Assembly (NCBI GenBank): GCA_014529385.2 | Contig: CM043963.1 | Location: 2,236,001-2,300,000, forward strand | DNA from: Adiantum capillus-veneris | Taxonomy: Eukaryota; Streptophyta; Polypodiopsida; Polypodiales; Pteridaceae | Direction: 5' to 3' | Length of the DNA stretch: 64,000 nt | Shown here: positions 33,301 to 43,804 of the stretch, piece by piece | Position numbering within the stretch: the stretch's first letter is position 1 | Layout of the letters: each line of letters opens with the position of its first letter | The notes under the pieces: generated by a model | Told to the model about the DNA's origin: nothing | Database searches by the model: none | Seen by the model: the letters and a program-made list of their open reading frames with translations, nothing else | Program-made: the position numbers and the translations under genes

Positions 33301-35006
33301 TTTAAGAACAGTCTCCTAAGAGTAGGGTAAATCGTTTTTTCTTCCACCCTTAGGGTTCTATACCAATCCCCAACCTTTCCACTTAAGGTTAGGCTTAAAG
33401 AATTTCTCTTATGTAGGTCATTGTGTTCTCCTAGAGAATCACATATTTGTTCAAACACTTCGATATGCTTTCGCACATCCCCGTCTCCACTAAATTTTTG
33501 TGTAAGCTTGGCTATTTGTACTGCTTTACTTCTAGGATCTCTATCAGGCGTGTTACGCATATTCTCAGCAATAGATCGACCAATAGCTTGAGCAAATGTT
33601 ACCAAGTCACCTAAGTGAGCAGGCACCGTGGGTGAAGGTGCTCCAGAGACTACATGTGGAGTAGGTATTGGCATTGGGCTTGGCGCATAGGAAACCCTTG
33701 GGTTCCACGTTGGGTACAATGTTGTGCCATGTGGTGGTCCATAGTTCATATGAGTGGCCCTAGGCATAGCAGACGTCGGATGTGACATGCTAATGCTAGC
33801 CGGTATAGTCCCATGGAAATAAGAACTTGGGTGTTGTGGTTGTGGGGCATAGGTAGTTGAAACAATGGGAGGGGTAGGGACTACATGAGTACACGGACCC
33901 ATAGGTGCATACGATTGGTATGCACTTGTAGGTACTATTGCAGGCATTGAGCTACCATGTAGCAGTGCTTTACTAACAAACGAGGTCCATGGTGTGTTTC
34001 TTGGCATGCCCATCATTGGGGTAGGCATGGTAGCCGTGGTGTCATCAAGGGAAAGATGAGCTAGACTTGGAAAAGTAAAGCTATCACTTGTGGACTCAGA
34101 TTGCATTGAGACCCCTGGCGAAACAACATATGGGGGATCAATGGGACTCACTGGGAGAGTCTCCATTTGTGATAGAGTGGGTTTTTTCCCTTTGCCTGTG
34201 TCTAAAAATCGCATAGGACCCGTCGAAGGTATGTTTATTCCTCGATTTTGCCTCTCGGACTGGATAATCCTATGGATGACATTGCAGATCATGTGTTGTT
34301 GTTCCTCCAGACTAGTGGCACTAGATGTGGATTGTACAACTTCTAACCAACCCACATGGTATGTGTAGTCCATGTATAGGTCGGTCAAAGTCTCCGTGTG
34401 TAGGTCATATTCCCAATTTTCATTGAGAAATACCCCGTCCAAACTTGGTGTACTAGAGGGTTGCCGTGAGGTAGATGCAATGTTGCTTCCCGTGTTTTGA
34501 CTTTTAGTCACCGCTACCTTAGAGGCGACTTTGGAAGGTGGTAGCTCGGTAGGGTCCTCATTAAATGAGGTAGGTAGAATGTTCACGTGGACACTCTGAG
34601 GGAGTGTGGGGTCTACAGGAGATGTGAATGGTGATTCTACTTCCCCACCCCCTTCGTTTAATTCACTAGCCGTAGGTTCAGAGCGCATAGCTCTACTAAA
34701 AGTTTCCATCAAATGGCTAAAAACACTAGTTCCAGGTTGTTGGGCCCAGCTAGGTACGGTTTCATTTGTTCCCCCGGGGCTTTGTGTAAGATGCTCTTCC
34801 ATAATATCGAAGTCAGAGGAAGAGTCGCTAGCCGCTATATTTGGGTCTTGGGTTGCACTACCTTGGGTCCCCGTCGAGGGCGTAGACCCTAGCGTGGAAG
34901 GATAGTGAGTACCCCTGTAAATCAAAGCACTAGCTAGTTTTTCAGACTCTAGCACACGACCAGAGCGTAGATACATGTGCTTTGGGTACTCTACAAGTGT
35001 CGGCAA
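30351..35006 (-). CDS. Element G Gag-protease polyprotein
   Basis: 1,551 codons, intact. The N-terminal 450 residues are Ser/Thr/Pro-rich and low complexity. A retrotransposon Gag core follows at about 480-620 (F-S-G-D-G-D...G-K-V-G-D-W-Y-R-T-L...L-R-R-L-F-L-K-E-Y). Three zinc knuckles of unusual C-x2-C-x3-H-x4-C spacing begin at about 730, 839 and 877. A protease-like domain has D-G-G-A at 1237-1240 and I-L-G at 1310-1312. D-G-G at the active site is, from memory, common in Tat-like plant elements. An acidic Ser-rich tail ends in a basic R-Y-K-R-R-R-Y-R. It is larger than typical Gag-protease. It starts 781 bp downstream of the primer-binding site. Confidence 0.92.
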   Translation of the reverse strand: MPTLVEYPKHMYLRSGRVLESEKLASALIYRGTHYPSTLGSTPSTGTQGSATQDPNIAASDSSSDFDIMEEHLTQSPGGTNETVPSWAQQPGTSVFSHLMETFSRAMRSEPTASELNEGGGEVESPFTSPVDPTLPQSVHVNILPTSFNEDPTELPPSKVASKVAVTKSQNTGSNIASTSRQPSSTPSLDGVFLNENWEYDLHTETLTDLYMDYTYHVGWLEVVQSTSSATSLEEQQHMICNVIHRIIQSERQNRGINIPSTGPMRFLDTGKGKKPTLSQMETLPVSPIDPPYVVSPGVSMQSESTSDSFTFPSLAHLSLDDTTATMPTPMMGMPRNTPWTSFVSKALLHGSSMPAIVPTSAYQSYAPMGPCTHVVPTPPIVSTTYAPQPQHPSSYFHGTIPASISMSHPTSAMPRATHMNYGPPHGTTLYPTWNPRVSYAPSPMPIPTPHVVSGAPSPTVPAHLGDLVTFAQAIGRSIAENMRNTPDRDPRSKAVQIAKLTQKFSGDGDVRKHIEVFEQICDSLGEHNDLHKRNSLSLTLSGKVGDWYRTLRVEEKTIYPTLRRLFLKEYIREGVLWGVASQLQKAQREEGESVRDFISRLKHLNSRCNPNERFNNNQLLDRFIRGLRHEDIYNGLVIRGITTWEAVTTNAIQLEDNLMIQGERVSVESKSISSQASGHQPMTLKPIDKEPKISEMTLADLTKAIQESLRDNRAPQNNHMYPRREQQWCSLCYGPHSTIECPTFQTTPLPPPVLGPQPPHPRITSVNQVGCESSISCLEGYEEDIDPNIAYEMDVLEEIPQYYMEDYWGQVKHVYQVAALAARGQNINYTAKRPRLQCYECGGPHRVAECPIRLQKNATLMQTNQASTSTMPILMCNRCGIDHLIVQCPNNPNAPKITPLNLIEVTEEPSPSAPLVPVNVLTRSMLQKQNYILEERDTASIAQSQKKKKTQRKRTKKAAKLDPSSKTNIGTGDDPVYMNNAEEDSDSGETMETKTTTNIETNKEDLHEPQWSGSKKKIGTYPNPIEEIERVKQLRILVEDTQRDLEPTPRKIEITDTVFPTQQQPHQVHRPLDIPSVIQEESDLKSWESGRTHFLMERMFTEGLPDPIEEMEIPSSPRQGTQGQKAPLNISKLMDFMSSEVRTTIMSKLYKDPELFSALQAFLNGELKFGLPQFAQMDGAGEMPTEEEHLDPQPNLDENLVIEIPVNKLGQYFEGDESNATIPITTKGLTVKGILDGGARVRIVTKNCWETMGRPHLATTTIVVKMANGSIVKPIGMLEDLKIKVFGHKIRITFIVMDFSKHTMASEMILGLRFMREAKMVHDWSKNHVYLQFQDSVIRVDLVTGQAHPLGNRFIIDHRFDTTVHSAPLQYCYTCKADTDVGEDSPYMDVLPGMTESDNVDWVHLAATIDTWGNRGMTWVTPEGDEIPPLVPLNMLEAMHIASDDLQDESLTSIETSSASQDYSPHDLGSESSVEIDSEDKESELNLSANVGKNHSRPSGNLDDNLSKGAEDTSSDSSSESSLEIDRNRELNKKSKRYKRRRYRAMCVLE

Positions 35007-35787
35007 GTACCCTCAAAGGTTACTTGCTTTGTTTTGTGGGTGTTTTGCACCCCGTTTTCTACTTGATTTTTTCTTGTTTTTGATGTTTTTTAATGTTTTA
35101 TTTTTTTTATTAAAGTGTGTGATAGCTCGAAACGAGCGTATCACTTAGAGGGTCGTTGTGTGCTTTACAACACAATTTCCGGGCATCTGACGTTCGGTTG
35201 GTCCTCAAAAATCAATTTTTAGCTACGTGTGAAGCTAAAATTCGTTTTTTTTAAAGGCGACTGAGCCCTAGGCCTCAGCGTGAGCTTGGGCTTGGGTCTG
35301 GGAGATATTCCCGATCCCGGTCCTACCTTTTAAATTTTTAAAAAAAATATATATAAAAACTTTTTTTTTAATTTTTAATTTATTTTATTTTTTTTATTTT
35401 TAAAGGATAAGGCCGCCGTGGCCTGCGCGAGAGCACACACACACTCTCTCTACCTACTTCTAACTAATACACCTACTCTTACACACTAACACACTCTATT
35501 AACTCTCACTAATCTACTTCCTACTTACTATACACAGAAAACTAACTACCTTAATACACAGAGAATAAACACAGAACCTTTGAAATCTCTATTAACAAAG
35601 AAAACTAACTACCTTAATATATAGAGAATAAACACAAAACCTTTGAAAACTCCATTAATTAAAAAAACACACAGTATAACACCAAATCCCTCTTCTCAAC
35701 ACACACACACTCCTTCCTTACCTTTCCTACAATAGAAATTGCACCACGGAGAAGCACAGAGTGCTACTCGAGCTTGGTGTATGGCAT
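35007..35787 (-). other. Element G 5' leader
   Basis: Untranslated region between primer-binding site and Gag. It is AT-rich with poly-T/A runs near 35,335-35,400 and a stretch of short ACACTC/TAACTC-like repeats (35,430-35,530). TACCTTAATAYA...AGAATAAACACA occurs twice (35,550 and 35,612), a local duplication. No ORF is seen. Confidence 0.65.
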
Positions 35788-35805
35788 TCCCCGGCAACGG
35801 CGCCA
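35788..35805 (-). other. Element G primer-binding site, tRNA-Asp type
   Basis: On minus, TGGCGCCGTTGCCGGGGA lies four bases after the 5' LTR end. It is complementary to the 3' end of plant tRNA-Asp including CCA, as used by many plant gypsy elements. Confidence 0.92.
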
Positions 35806-35809
35806 AAAA

Positions 35810-36045
35810 TGTGCACGTATGTCGCACGTGTCAATGCAAGGAACTTGCCGATACACCGTGTGCAAGCCACAAATGGCTCCAAGCACACAACAAGCCTAAA
35901 CTAGTAAGCTCAAAGAAGGCGATGGTGTGTCACTCACCGCTCTACGCTTGATTCGTGGAGGATTCCTCGCCGCGAAGAAGAAGGAGACGCCGCTACGCCG
36001 CGCTCAATTGCCTCACCGCCGTCGTGCCGCCGCAATGCTCGATCG

Positions 36046-36134
<89 letters not shown>

Positions 36135-36455
36135 GGAGGTGAAGAAGAAGAAGATGGAGATGGAGATGGAGAAAGAGCACTCTTCTATTGCACAAATGAG
36201 AGAATCCATGAATTTTAGGTTTAGTTGACTTTTATATGAGCTCGCCCCATTCACACTTGGGCGCCCATGCTTAGCCAACTAATCCCTTGAATGTTCCAGT
36301 TAGAGTGCGCCTCTCATCGGCGATCACTCTTACCCTTTTCCTATTGGACCGACAAGCCTGGTACTTGACTCTACCAAATAAATAATACAATTTCCGCCGT
36401 AGGTTACAACGTCCGTCGTAGGCAATAGGGTGTCCGTGAGCCGTGAGGGTTAACA
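35810..36455 (-). repeat. Element G 5' LTR
   Basis: Matches the 3' LTR at 23,338-23,965 end to end. The CT and CA runs are longer here, explaining the 18-bp length difference. A TATA candidate (TATAAAA on minus) lies at 36,230-36,236. Most visible differences from the other LTR are C/T or G/A changes. Confidence 0.95.
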
Positions 36456-37716
36456 AACGTTTTCTTTTCTGCTATAAATAGAGCATCCATGCTCACACTT
36501 TAAACATAGAGATTGCCTCTATAGCGCTCACGAAGTGCTTCCACTTCTCTTATAGAGAAGGCATCCACAAACCACTAAGAGAGCAAAAACTCTAGTGGCC
36601 TAATAAGGTGCGTATTAATTAAGCATTCAATTAACTTTAGGAATGATGTATGTGTGCTATCTCTTACTCTAATCTCTCTAATAGATTAGTAAGATTCAAT
36701 TAGCTATGTGTGTGTGTGTGTGCTATCTCTTACTCTAATCTTTCTAATAGATTAGTAAGATTCAATTAGTGTTAAGAAGGATATGTGTGTGTGTGTGTGC
36801 TATCTTTTACTCCAATCTCTCTAATAGATTAGTAAGATTCAATTAGTTTTAAGAAGGATATATGTGTGTCTGTGCTATCTCTTACACTAATCTCTCTAAT
36901 AGATTAGTAAGATTCAATTAGTTTTAATAAGCATATGTGTGTATGTGTGCTATCTCTTACTCTAACTTCTCTAATAGATTAGTAAGATTCAATTAGTTTT
37001 AAGAAGGATATGTGTGTGTGTGCTATCTCTTACTCTAATTTCTCTAATAGATTAGTAAGATTCAATTATTTTTAAGAATGATATGCGTGTGTGTGTGTGC
37101 TATCTCTTACTCTAATCTCTCTAATAGATTGGTGAGATTCAATTAGCTTTAGAAAAGGATGTATGTGTGTTCTCTTTTACTCTAATCTTTCTAATGGATT
37201 AGTAAGATTCAATTAACTTTAGAAAAAATGTGTGTGTATGTTTTCTCTTACTTTAATCTCTCTAAGTATACCTACTCTCTCTAGTTAGTTTTCACTATTA
37301 ACTTATGCATAGTTAATTGAAAGTTAATAAATAAGAAAACACATCTTATTCTTATTATACATGATGAAGATCTCATTCAACAATCTTATTGTCAATTAGA
37401 TTAAGTAGAATTTTGAATAATACTAAAAATTGATTTAGTTGAACTATAGAAATGGAAGTTAGAATTAGATTAGAAATGTCATGCATAAAAGTAATGCAAT
37501 CCTAAACTTTCACTCGTAGTTTACACACTTAATTTTTGATTAGTTACGATTAGCAAATATTTGATGTATAGAAATTAGATGTAAAACAACAACACTAAGT
37601 GTGAATCCGAGTTGGCGAGGGTTCAAATTACAGACTCTCTTTGGAAACAAGGAGATTACTAGGGAAATTGACCAATTTAATGTTCTAAGTGTATAACATT
37701 AATGTAGTACAAAAAA
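36456..37716 (+). repeat. Family A LTR, 3' part, and leader after element G
   Basis: Resumes the LTR cut at 23,337, starting only about 17 bp upstream of the A TATA box (TATAAATAG, 36,473-36,481). It passes the long minisatellite and the leader and reaches the gag start at 37,717. Element G thus separates this promoter core from its upstream LTR half. Confidence 0.8.
36650..37262 (+). repeat. Minisatellite in family A, about 9 units
   Basis: Same unit as at 18,174-18,600: CTATCTCTTACTCTAATC, an imperfect CTAATC/GATTAG pair, and (TG)n spacers of changing length. Three more units than in the 18-kb copy. Confidence 0.85.
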
Positions 37717-37911
37717 ATGGCTCCAAAGCGTGCTCGAACACAAGGCGCTTATGATCATGAAGCCGGTACAAGCAACGGAGGAACTCCTGCGGAACATGCT
37801 ATGTCTCCACCAATCGGACCAATCGGAGCTATGGTACAGGTTAGGATTGCAATTTCAAGTTATGCATCATTGCATATGCGAGACCCTAGGAATATATTAT
37901 TTACCTTATGA
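37717..37911 (+). pseudogene. Gag N-terminus of family A, plus-strand copy
   Basis: 64-codon ORF nearly identical to 4,224-4,418: M-A-P-K-R-A-R-T-Q-G, then A-G-T-S-N-G-G-T-P-A-E-H. It follows the LTR and leader in proper order. Gag-like sequence ends at G-A-M-V-Q, where CAG/GTTAGG looks like a 5' splice site; whether splicing occurs cannot be told here. Confidence 0.5.
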
Positions 37912-38925
37912 AAAGAAAACACGGACCGAAACCACGGGGCTTAACCCCAAGAAACTCGACATATGTATGCAAGTAGGAAAGATTGTCTGGTTAAACTGGT
38001 TGCTATAGGAAAGAATGTTTGTCCAAAACCTTCGGTATGGTTTCTCTCAAGTCTCTCTACTTATTAGTGATGGCATTATGTGGCAGTTGCCGAGGCGTGA
38101 GATGACGCCCACGATGGCACCGCTGATGCTGTGGTAGGAGTACACCGAGATTAGCCCAGCTGGATACTGTAGTTTTGTTTTGCCGTGGCGTGAGGATGAC
38201 GCCCAGATTGGCACCGTTGTTGCTGTGGCGGGAGTACATCCAGATTAGCACAACGAGTACTTGACGAGCGGTATGGGACGCTAATGAGGACAAGGGTTTT
38301 TATAAATAATGTATATACCGATTGGACATAATAGCGTTAGTAGAGATTCTTGAGTGAACCTAATCCAAGGGTTGTTGGTTTAAAATTGGACGACTTCTTG
38401 TTTGACTATTGTTTGTAATATTGTTTGAAGGGCTGTTTTAACAAACCAGTATCATAAATAAAGTAAAGGAACATGTATGTTTAAACAGTGTGGTACTAAT
38501 TAGATGAAAAAGAAGGGTGAGTGTGGTGTGGAAAGTGGGAGAATGATACCCCGATGGTATCATTCTATGGACGGGTGGACCCGATGAGTCGGGTAACTTT
38601 CCAACGCTAGAAATGTTTTTTTTTAAGTCATAAATCTTAAAAGAGACAAACCTTGGCGGTTGCGCTTCTGAAACATGGGAAAAAAAGCTCACAGGTTGGT
38701 CAGTCTAATTTTATACTTTTAGGTATAATTGATTATAGATAGTTTTTAGATAGGGTTATAGTGGTCACGCTCTGCCATAGCGAGATAGGACCAATCCTTC
38801 ACTAACGGTTCATTCCCATGGCTACGTAGTAGCTAAGGCAATATCCATTGGTTTTTATCTTTTGGGATTGGAGACCTATCAAAGGTACTCCGCTCCTCTC
38901 AAAAAGGGGCAGGGACCTCACACAA
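37912..38925 (+). repeat. Family A structured module, copy 3
   Basis: Plus-strand copy of the module at 1,655-2,640 and 3,190-4,270. It has two tandem ~85-bp units (from 38,090), a TATAAATAA-like segment near 38,300 and hairpins near 38,541-38,600. It ends at 38,925 where an inverted B LTR begins. No protein is supported. Confidence 0.6.
38541..38565 (+). other. Conserved hairpin in the family A module
   Basis: GAATGATACC, a 5-base loop CCGAT, then GGTATCATTC: perfect 10-bp arms. The minus-strand copies at 1,903-1,927 and 3,565-3,589 keep both arms while the loop varies. Next to it is ACCCGA/TCGGGT, a second small stem. Confidence 0.7.
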
Positions 38926-40899
38926 GCACCGGGCTTATGGCTGTGAGAGTTTGTGAGAGAACTCCAAAAAACTATATGAAGGGGTTAAACCATAGATGCC
39001 ATGACGACTAGGGTTTGGAAAGAAGTGCAATCAAATAAGACCCTCTCTTTCTCTCTTGCACTCACACACACAAAGAAAGAACACAAAAGAGAATGTCAAA
39101 ACAACACAAAGATGAAAACATCAAGGCTATGGTCATATCGTATCATGGGTAGTATGAAAGGGTTAATAGATGAGTTAATGGCATTCAATCTTGGCTGACC
39201 AAATAGGCTACGAATTGTTCTTTGGAATTGTAGTTTTGTGATTACCATAATATATATATTTTGTCTAGTGATTGGGATTAATTGTGTGTACAAATCCTCT
39301 TGGTTCATAGCAAGATAAATACGCTTATATCAAAAGAAAAATTATAATCTATGAGAGGTAGTATGATGGGATCCGGTGATAGAAGTATTTCATTGAGCCT
39401 TTCTGGGCCAAAGAGAAACACTATACGTTGTTGAAAGTGTATTTTATGGCTAATCCATACGTTAGTTCTAATAGATCGTACAGAGTGAAAGAGATAGAAA
39501 TTATCATCATGTGGATTATTCATCTAGGATAGTATGTGAGAAATGTAGATATGAGAGAAGTGAAGAGATGAAAAGTTTCCCTCCCAAGCCCTATTCTTGC
39601 CCGTAGGCAAAAAGGATACTGTGGGGAGAGATGCACTTGTAGAGAACCTAGAATTTGTAGAGAGGATGAATTACTAATAATGAGAGAGATAGGTTTGGTT
39701 AAGAAGACGAGATTAGATATATATACATGTTGGATTAGAGATGAAAAAGAAAACAACAAGAAATCAAGAAAACATCAATGTAGAACACATCTTACTTGAC
39801 AAACCCTTCGGCACCATTATTGATGAAGAGAGAAGAAAAGTGGAGAATTCCACTTTGATTGATAGGCCAAGTCCAAGACCTTATTTGATTAGAGTTGATC
39901 TTCCAAAGTTAGCTTGTTGCAAGAATGGCTAGTCTTCTTCTAGGAGAAAGTGTAGGCTTAGGCGTATGTTAATGGCTAAGTATAATTAAGCATTACTACA
40001 CACTCCCTCATGAATTCCTCTCATCAATGGCTTGAATGCTTGATTTCTTTTCAGGGAAGAAGAGGTCCTCTTTTATAGGTGAAGAGAACCCCCAAGGTTT
40101 TACACAAGAAGAGAAGAGCCAGTGTGAACAGAAATTGGAAAAGTTGGAAATGAGTTGTCCTTGCATGATGTGGGCAGCAGACTGGGGTCGAGTATTTTGA
40201 TCATATCTCCTTAACCATGGCTCCAAATAAAAAAGTAAAAATATGGGCAGAAACTTCAGCTCATTAGCTACGATTTTAATTTTAAAATATGTTTCCAATT
40301 TGGATTGGAACCTTGTGTAAAAAAATCATCAAAATAGGGTCCATTTCTGGCAGCAAAAGTCTTCCTATGGTCCCCTTAGCTTAGACTTTCATTTGATTCC
40401 AAAGGACACCTCATGCCATATGAAAGCGTGACATTGCTCTTTGAAAAATTTTTGTAATCATGCTTGCAATAATGCATTAAAATAAGTGTATCTTTGAAAT
40501 CATGCCACCTAGTGTCCCACTAGGATTTGATTCCCTCCTAGTAGCTATTTAAAAAGAAATATAAGAAAAATATGTAAAATACATAGAATATATATATATA
40601 TTGGAGTTTACCCTAGATATAGGATCTAGCTAGGGTGTGAGATGATAATGAGATAGTAGAAATAAAGAATCAATGCTTTTTGCCCCAAGTTAAAGAGGCT
40701 GAGCTATTGACGCTTTTCCCATAGTATTTTCTGATGGTAAAGTAAGAATAGATTACCCTTGAGAAAAATAATAGGATGAGATGGAAAGCGTATTATTATA
40801 CTTAAATATGCATATGTACATTATAGAAAATATAACTATGTATCTAAAAAGTTACAAGATAACTCTTGTAGCATGCATTCCCACTATGTACGTGTCACA
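38926..40899 (-). repeat. Family B LTR, copy 5, inverted and 3'-truncated
   Basis: Starts (on minus) TGTGACACG at 40,899, with the CACGACA remnant of the purine-tract side beyond it, and has the TATA box near 40,071. It lacks the last ~40 bp before the CTCGACA end. The small ORFs inside recur in all LTR copies and are not genes. Confidence 0.85.
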
Positions 40900-40907
40900 T
40901 CACGACA

Positions 40908-42170
40908 ACGCATTTGAATCTTAAAGCAAAAAGCCACAATGCAACCAACCCTTGATATTTTGCTAGTCAATATGCTTCAAGTGCAACCTCTACATTTTAC
41001 TCAGTCTTTAGCAAAAAATGAAGTAGAGACTGACATTTAATGGCTAGATGGATTGGACATGAGAATTATAGTACCACTGAAAGATGGATTTAAAGTCAAA
41101 GCACTAGCCGACACAGGTGCCATGATAAATGTAGTAAGCTATTCAGCCTACAAAAAGACGACTACCCAACCATTGGAGTATTGAAAAGCTAAAGTCAAAG
41201 CCTATGCTAAAGAGTTCAATCCATTGTTGGGAATGATATATTAAATATGAGTATCTTCATTCACTCATTTCAATGCCTGCATAGGTTTGTCTACATCTAT
41301 GTCCACATACGTTTGTCTACATTCTCGACAAGCATATGAATGAAGATATAGTACTAAAAGTTCCATGAATGCAGACATACAAGCTGTCTAGGATTGGGAT
41401 GAAAACGTTCTTAAGTTAACACTCAAGGGTGGAAAATTGTGAGCACCATTTTCTTACAACAAGGAAGAGTGGAAAGTTGATCTATGAGCTTCAAAGTTGA
41501 CAAAAGGAAAAATGAGTTCAACATCAATGTCAGTCACTTGACATAGAGTCTACTATCATAACAAAGGAATGCAAGGAACCAAGAAATTTGGGGTACCAAA
41601 AGCTCAACTGAGGAACAACCCCAAACAGATTTGGGTGCCCATGCAACAATTGACCAACAATGGAAACCACCACAACCAACTCCACAACCCCAACCAAACA
41701 AGCCAAAGCAATCACCACAAACTACGTGGGTGTGGGTGCCAAAGAAGCAATCTACAAACGTACAACCAACTAAGTTGGTATACAAGTGGGACCCAAAGCT
41801 ACACCAAAGCCAAAGACACCAGGCAAAGTGGTCTACAAGTGGGTACCAAACCTCCAGCAACCACAACAACAACAACCAATCTCTCTACAGAATGATCCAA
41901 CCGAAATAGATGGTTATTCACCAAGGACTATCAAGGAACAAGAAAAATTTCTCCAAGATCTACTCTTCAAGAGAGTTAACCAACAAGATGCTTTGACATC
42001 CGTGACCCTTGAAAAATCCGCTCAAGACCTCCTCTTGCATAGCATTGTGTTTTGAATTGCATTGGCATCCATAGCATGGTAGAGACAATAAATGTTATAC
42101 ATAGACACGACTTATCAACCCATGCACTACATTTCCCAGGCTACAACCTATTGTCTTGGAAGACTCCCAT
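40908..42170 (+). pseudogene. Relic with retropepsin motif and W-V-P repeats
   Basis: Near 41,050-41,220 one frame reads I-V-P-L-K-D-G-F-K-V-K-A-L-A-D-T-G-A-M-I-N-V-V-S, a retropepsin active site (D-T-G-A at 41,110-41,121). Between 41,570 and 41,900, in changing frames, come Q-I-W-V-P-M, T-W-V-W-V-P-K-K, Y-K-W-D-P-K and Y-K-W-V-P-N, in Gln/Asn/Pro-rich sequence. A last open stretch (D-G-Y-S-P-R-T-I-K-E-Q-E-K-F-L) ends at 42,055. The order protease-then-W-V-P matches the end of element G's integrase ORF. Copia polyproteins also contain W-V-P-K motifs, so a Copia origin of the repeat part is an alternative. Confidence 0.5.
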
Positions 42171-43790
42171 TAGGAGGGGGGATGTATTCTGAGAAAATGA
42201 TATTGTAGAAAAAGGGCAATGTCTGAAATAATTAAAATGTGATGTTTTGCAAATCCATGAGAGATGCCCTTATAAGTGAAGATAATGGGGACAATGTAAT
42301 ATGATAACCACTAGGTGTGTGTAGTGTAAATATCATAAAAAAAGCAAAAAATATTGCAATCTACACTCTTTTTGAGTGTTTTTCCACCAAAATAGTGATG
42401 AAAATGAAGAAATCCACAAAAATATGACCAAGTATAGTGTTCATGTGTATTTAGGTGATTTTTGGTTGGTTTTTTATTTTTTGGATCATTCATATGTTTT
42501 TCTTTTGATTTTTCTAATAAAAAAAATAATAAATATTAAGAAAAGTGAAGAAGCTCAGATGGAGAAACGAAGGATACCTTTGTCATCAGGAAGAATAGGT
42601 GAACAAGCATGTCAAATCTTGTTTGATTCTAAGGAAAGTTTTGAAAGGAAAGTATACTTCACAGTCTAGTATGACTAACCAGGGAGTTTGATAGAAAATG
42701 AGTCAAGAAGCCCAGGTATGTATAGTCCATGCAAGACAAAAATAGTCTCATTTGTACTTTTCCTTCTTGGGAGAGAGCACTCAACGTCTACTTCACGCAT
42801 GTCTTTTTCCACCTCTAGTGGCTACCACACTACATTGTCTTGCACAAGACATGAGGGTAAGTTTTGTACCTACTAACAAGCATGTTTGATTGTACTTTTG
42901 GGGTTCGGGTAGTCCAGATACAAAACCTTCTCGAAAGAGAACGAAAGGAAGTATGATTATAGAGGCCCAACTCAATGCACCAAACCCAACCAAACTTGAT
43001 AGGGGGTATAGCCAGTACCTATAGAACATTCCCAAATACTCAAATGACCATTTGGCTTGGGAATGGTGGTGGGGTGGGGGGGGAGGGGGGGTCTCTATAG
43101 ATAATAAGCTCAAATTTGGCCCAGTGTTGAAATCAAGTTCTACCTTCACAGAAGAATTTTCCGTAACTATCATAAGCAATGCATGTAGGTGGGATCCAAA
43201 GAAAATCTCATTTGAAGCCTCGAACACAAGAAAATCGCTCATAGGACTACAAAGTGTCTTTTTTAATCTACGGCCTCAATTCTGCTCCCAATGGAACCAA
43301 ACTCAACAAGGCAACTCCCTTTGACTTATGGGACATGTATATAAGTATAAATGCAAAAAAGTGACCCACTGTCAAGTATTGGGGGCAAAATCACCAAAGT
43401 TAGAAGACCAAGTGGAGAGACCAAAATCAATTCAAAATAGGGCTAAAAGTTACTTACTAGAACAGTAGGACGTGTATGTCATTAAATGTTAAATTGTCCC
43501 TAGATTTCTGAGCGGAGATGATAAGCACGGGTCCAAAATCAATCCCACTTTTCATTTTTCATCACAGACCTTGTCTACATGTTGCATCTAGCCCTAAAGT
43601 CCCTCTCAAATATCACCCTTATATTGCTCTCACCATCAAAAACCGCACTTAAGCTTCCACTTTCCAAAATTTAATCCAAGGGTACCACCTCAAATCCAAA
43701 AATGTCCAAAACCACATTCAAGACAAGGAGACATCATGACCAACCACCCTTTGTTAAGAAAATTGAAAAAAGATGCAAAAATCAACATTG
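42171..43790 (+). other. Probable LTR remnant and unassigned AT-rich sequence
   Basis: AGGAGGGGGGAT at 42,171-42,182 looks like a polypurine tract followed by a TG start (TGTATTCTGAG), so an LTR of the relic to the left may begin here. A second G-rich run (43,064-43,090) precedes TATAGATAATAAGC. No partner LTR or boundary was found and no convincing ORF is present. Confidence 0.35.
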
Positions 43791-43804
43791 TAGATAATAA
43801 GCGT

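Larger units (their letters stand above)
23338..36455 (-). mobile_element. Element G: near-complete 13.1-kb Ty3/gypsy retrotransposon
   Basis: LTRs of 628 and 646 bp with TG...CA ends flank, on minus: primer-binding site, leader, gag-protease ORF, RT ORF, RNase H-integrase-plus ORF, 3' region and purine tract. Flanking bases are GACGT (23,333-23,337) and AACGT (36,456-36,460), a 5-bp target duplication with one mismatch; the unbroken A LTR at 17,978 has one such site. The LTRs differ by very roughly 15-20 substitutions by eye plus microsatellite length, so insertion is fairly recent. Breaks: one in-frame TGA between RT and RNase H, and a frame change between protease and RT. The tRNA-Asp-type primer site and domain order suggest the Athila/Tat side of plant gypsy. 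Confidence 0.95.

Noticed and set aside
36650-37262. CRISPR-like array of regular repeats
   Set aside because: Units are contiguous minisatellite copies with GT-run length variation, not repeats with unique spacers, and the context is a plant retrotransposon.
38541-38620. Hammerhead-type ribozyme (retrozyme) in the A module hairpins
   Set aside because: A CCGATGAGTC stretch resembles part of a hammerhead, but the CTGANGA core and the paired GAAA were not found in the right order.
41050-42055. Complete functional gene with protease and repeat domains
   Set aside because: Stops and frame changes interrupt every frame; only a relic can be supported.
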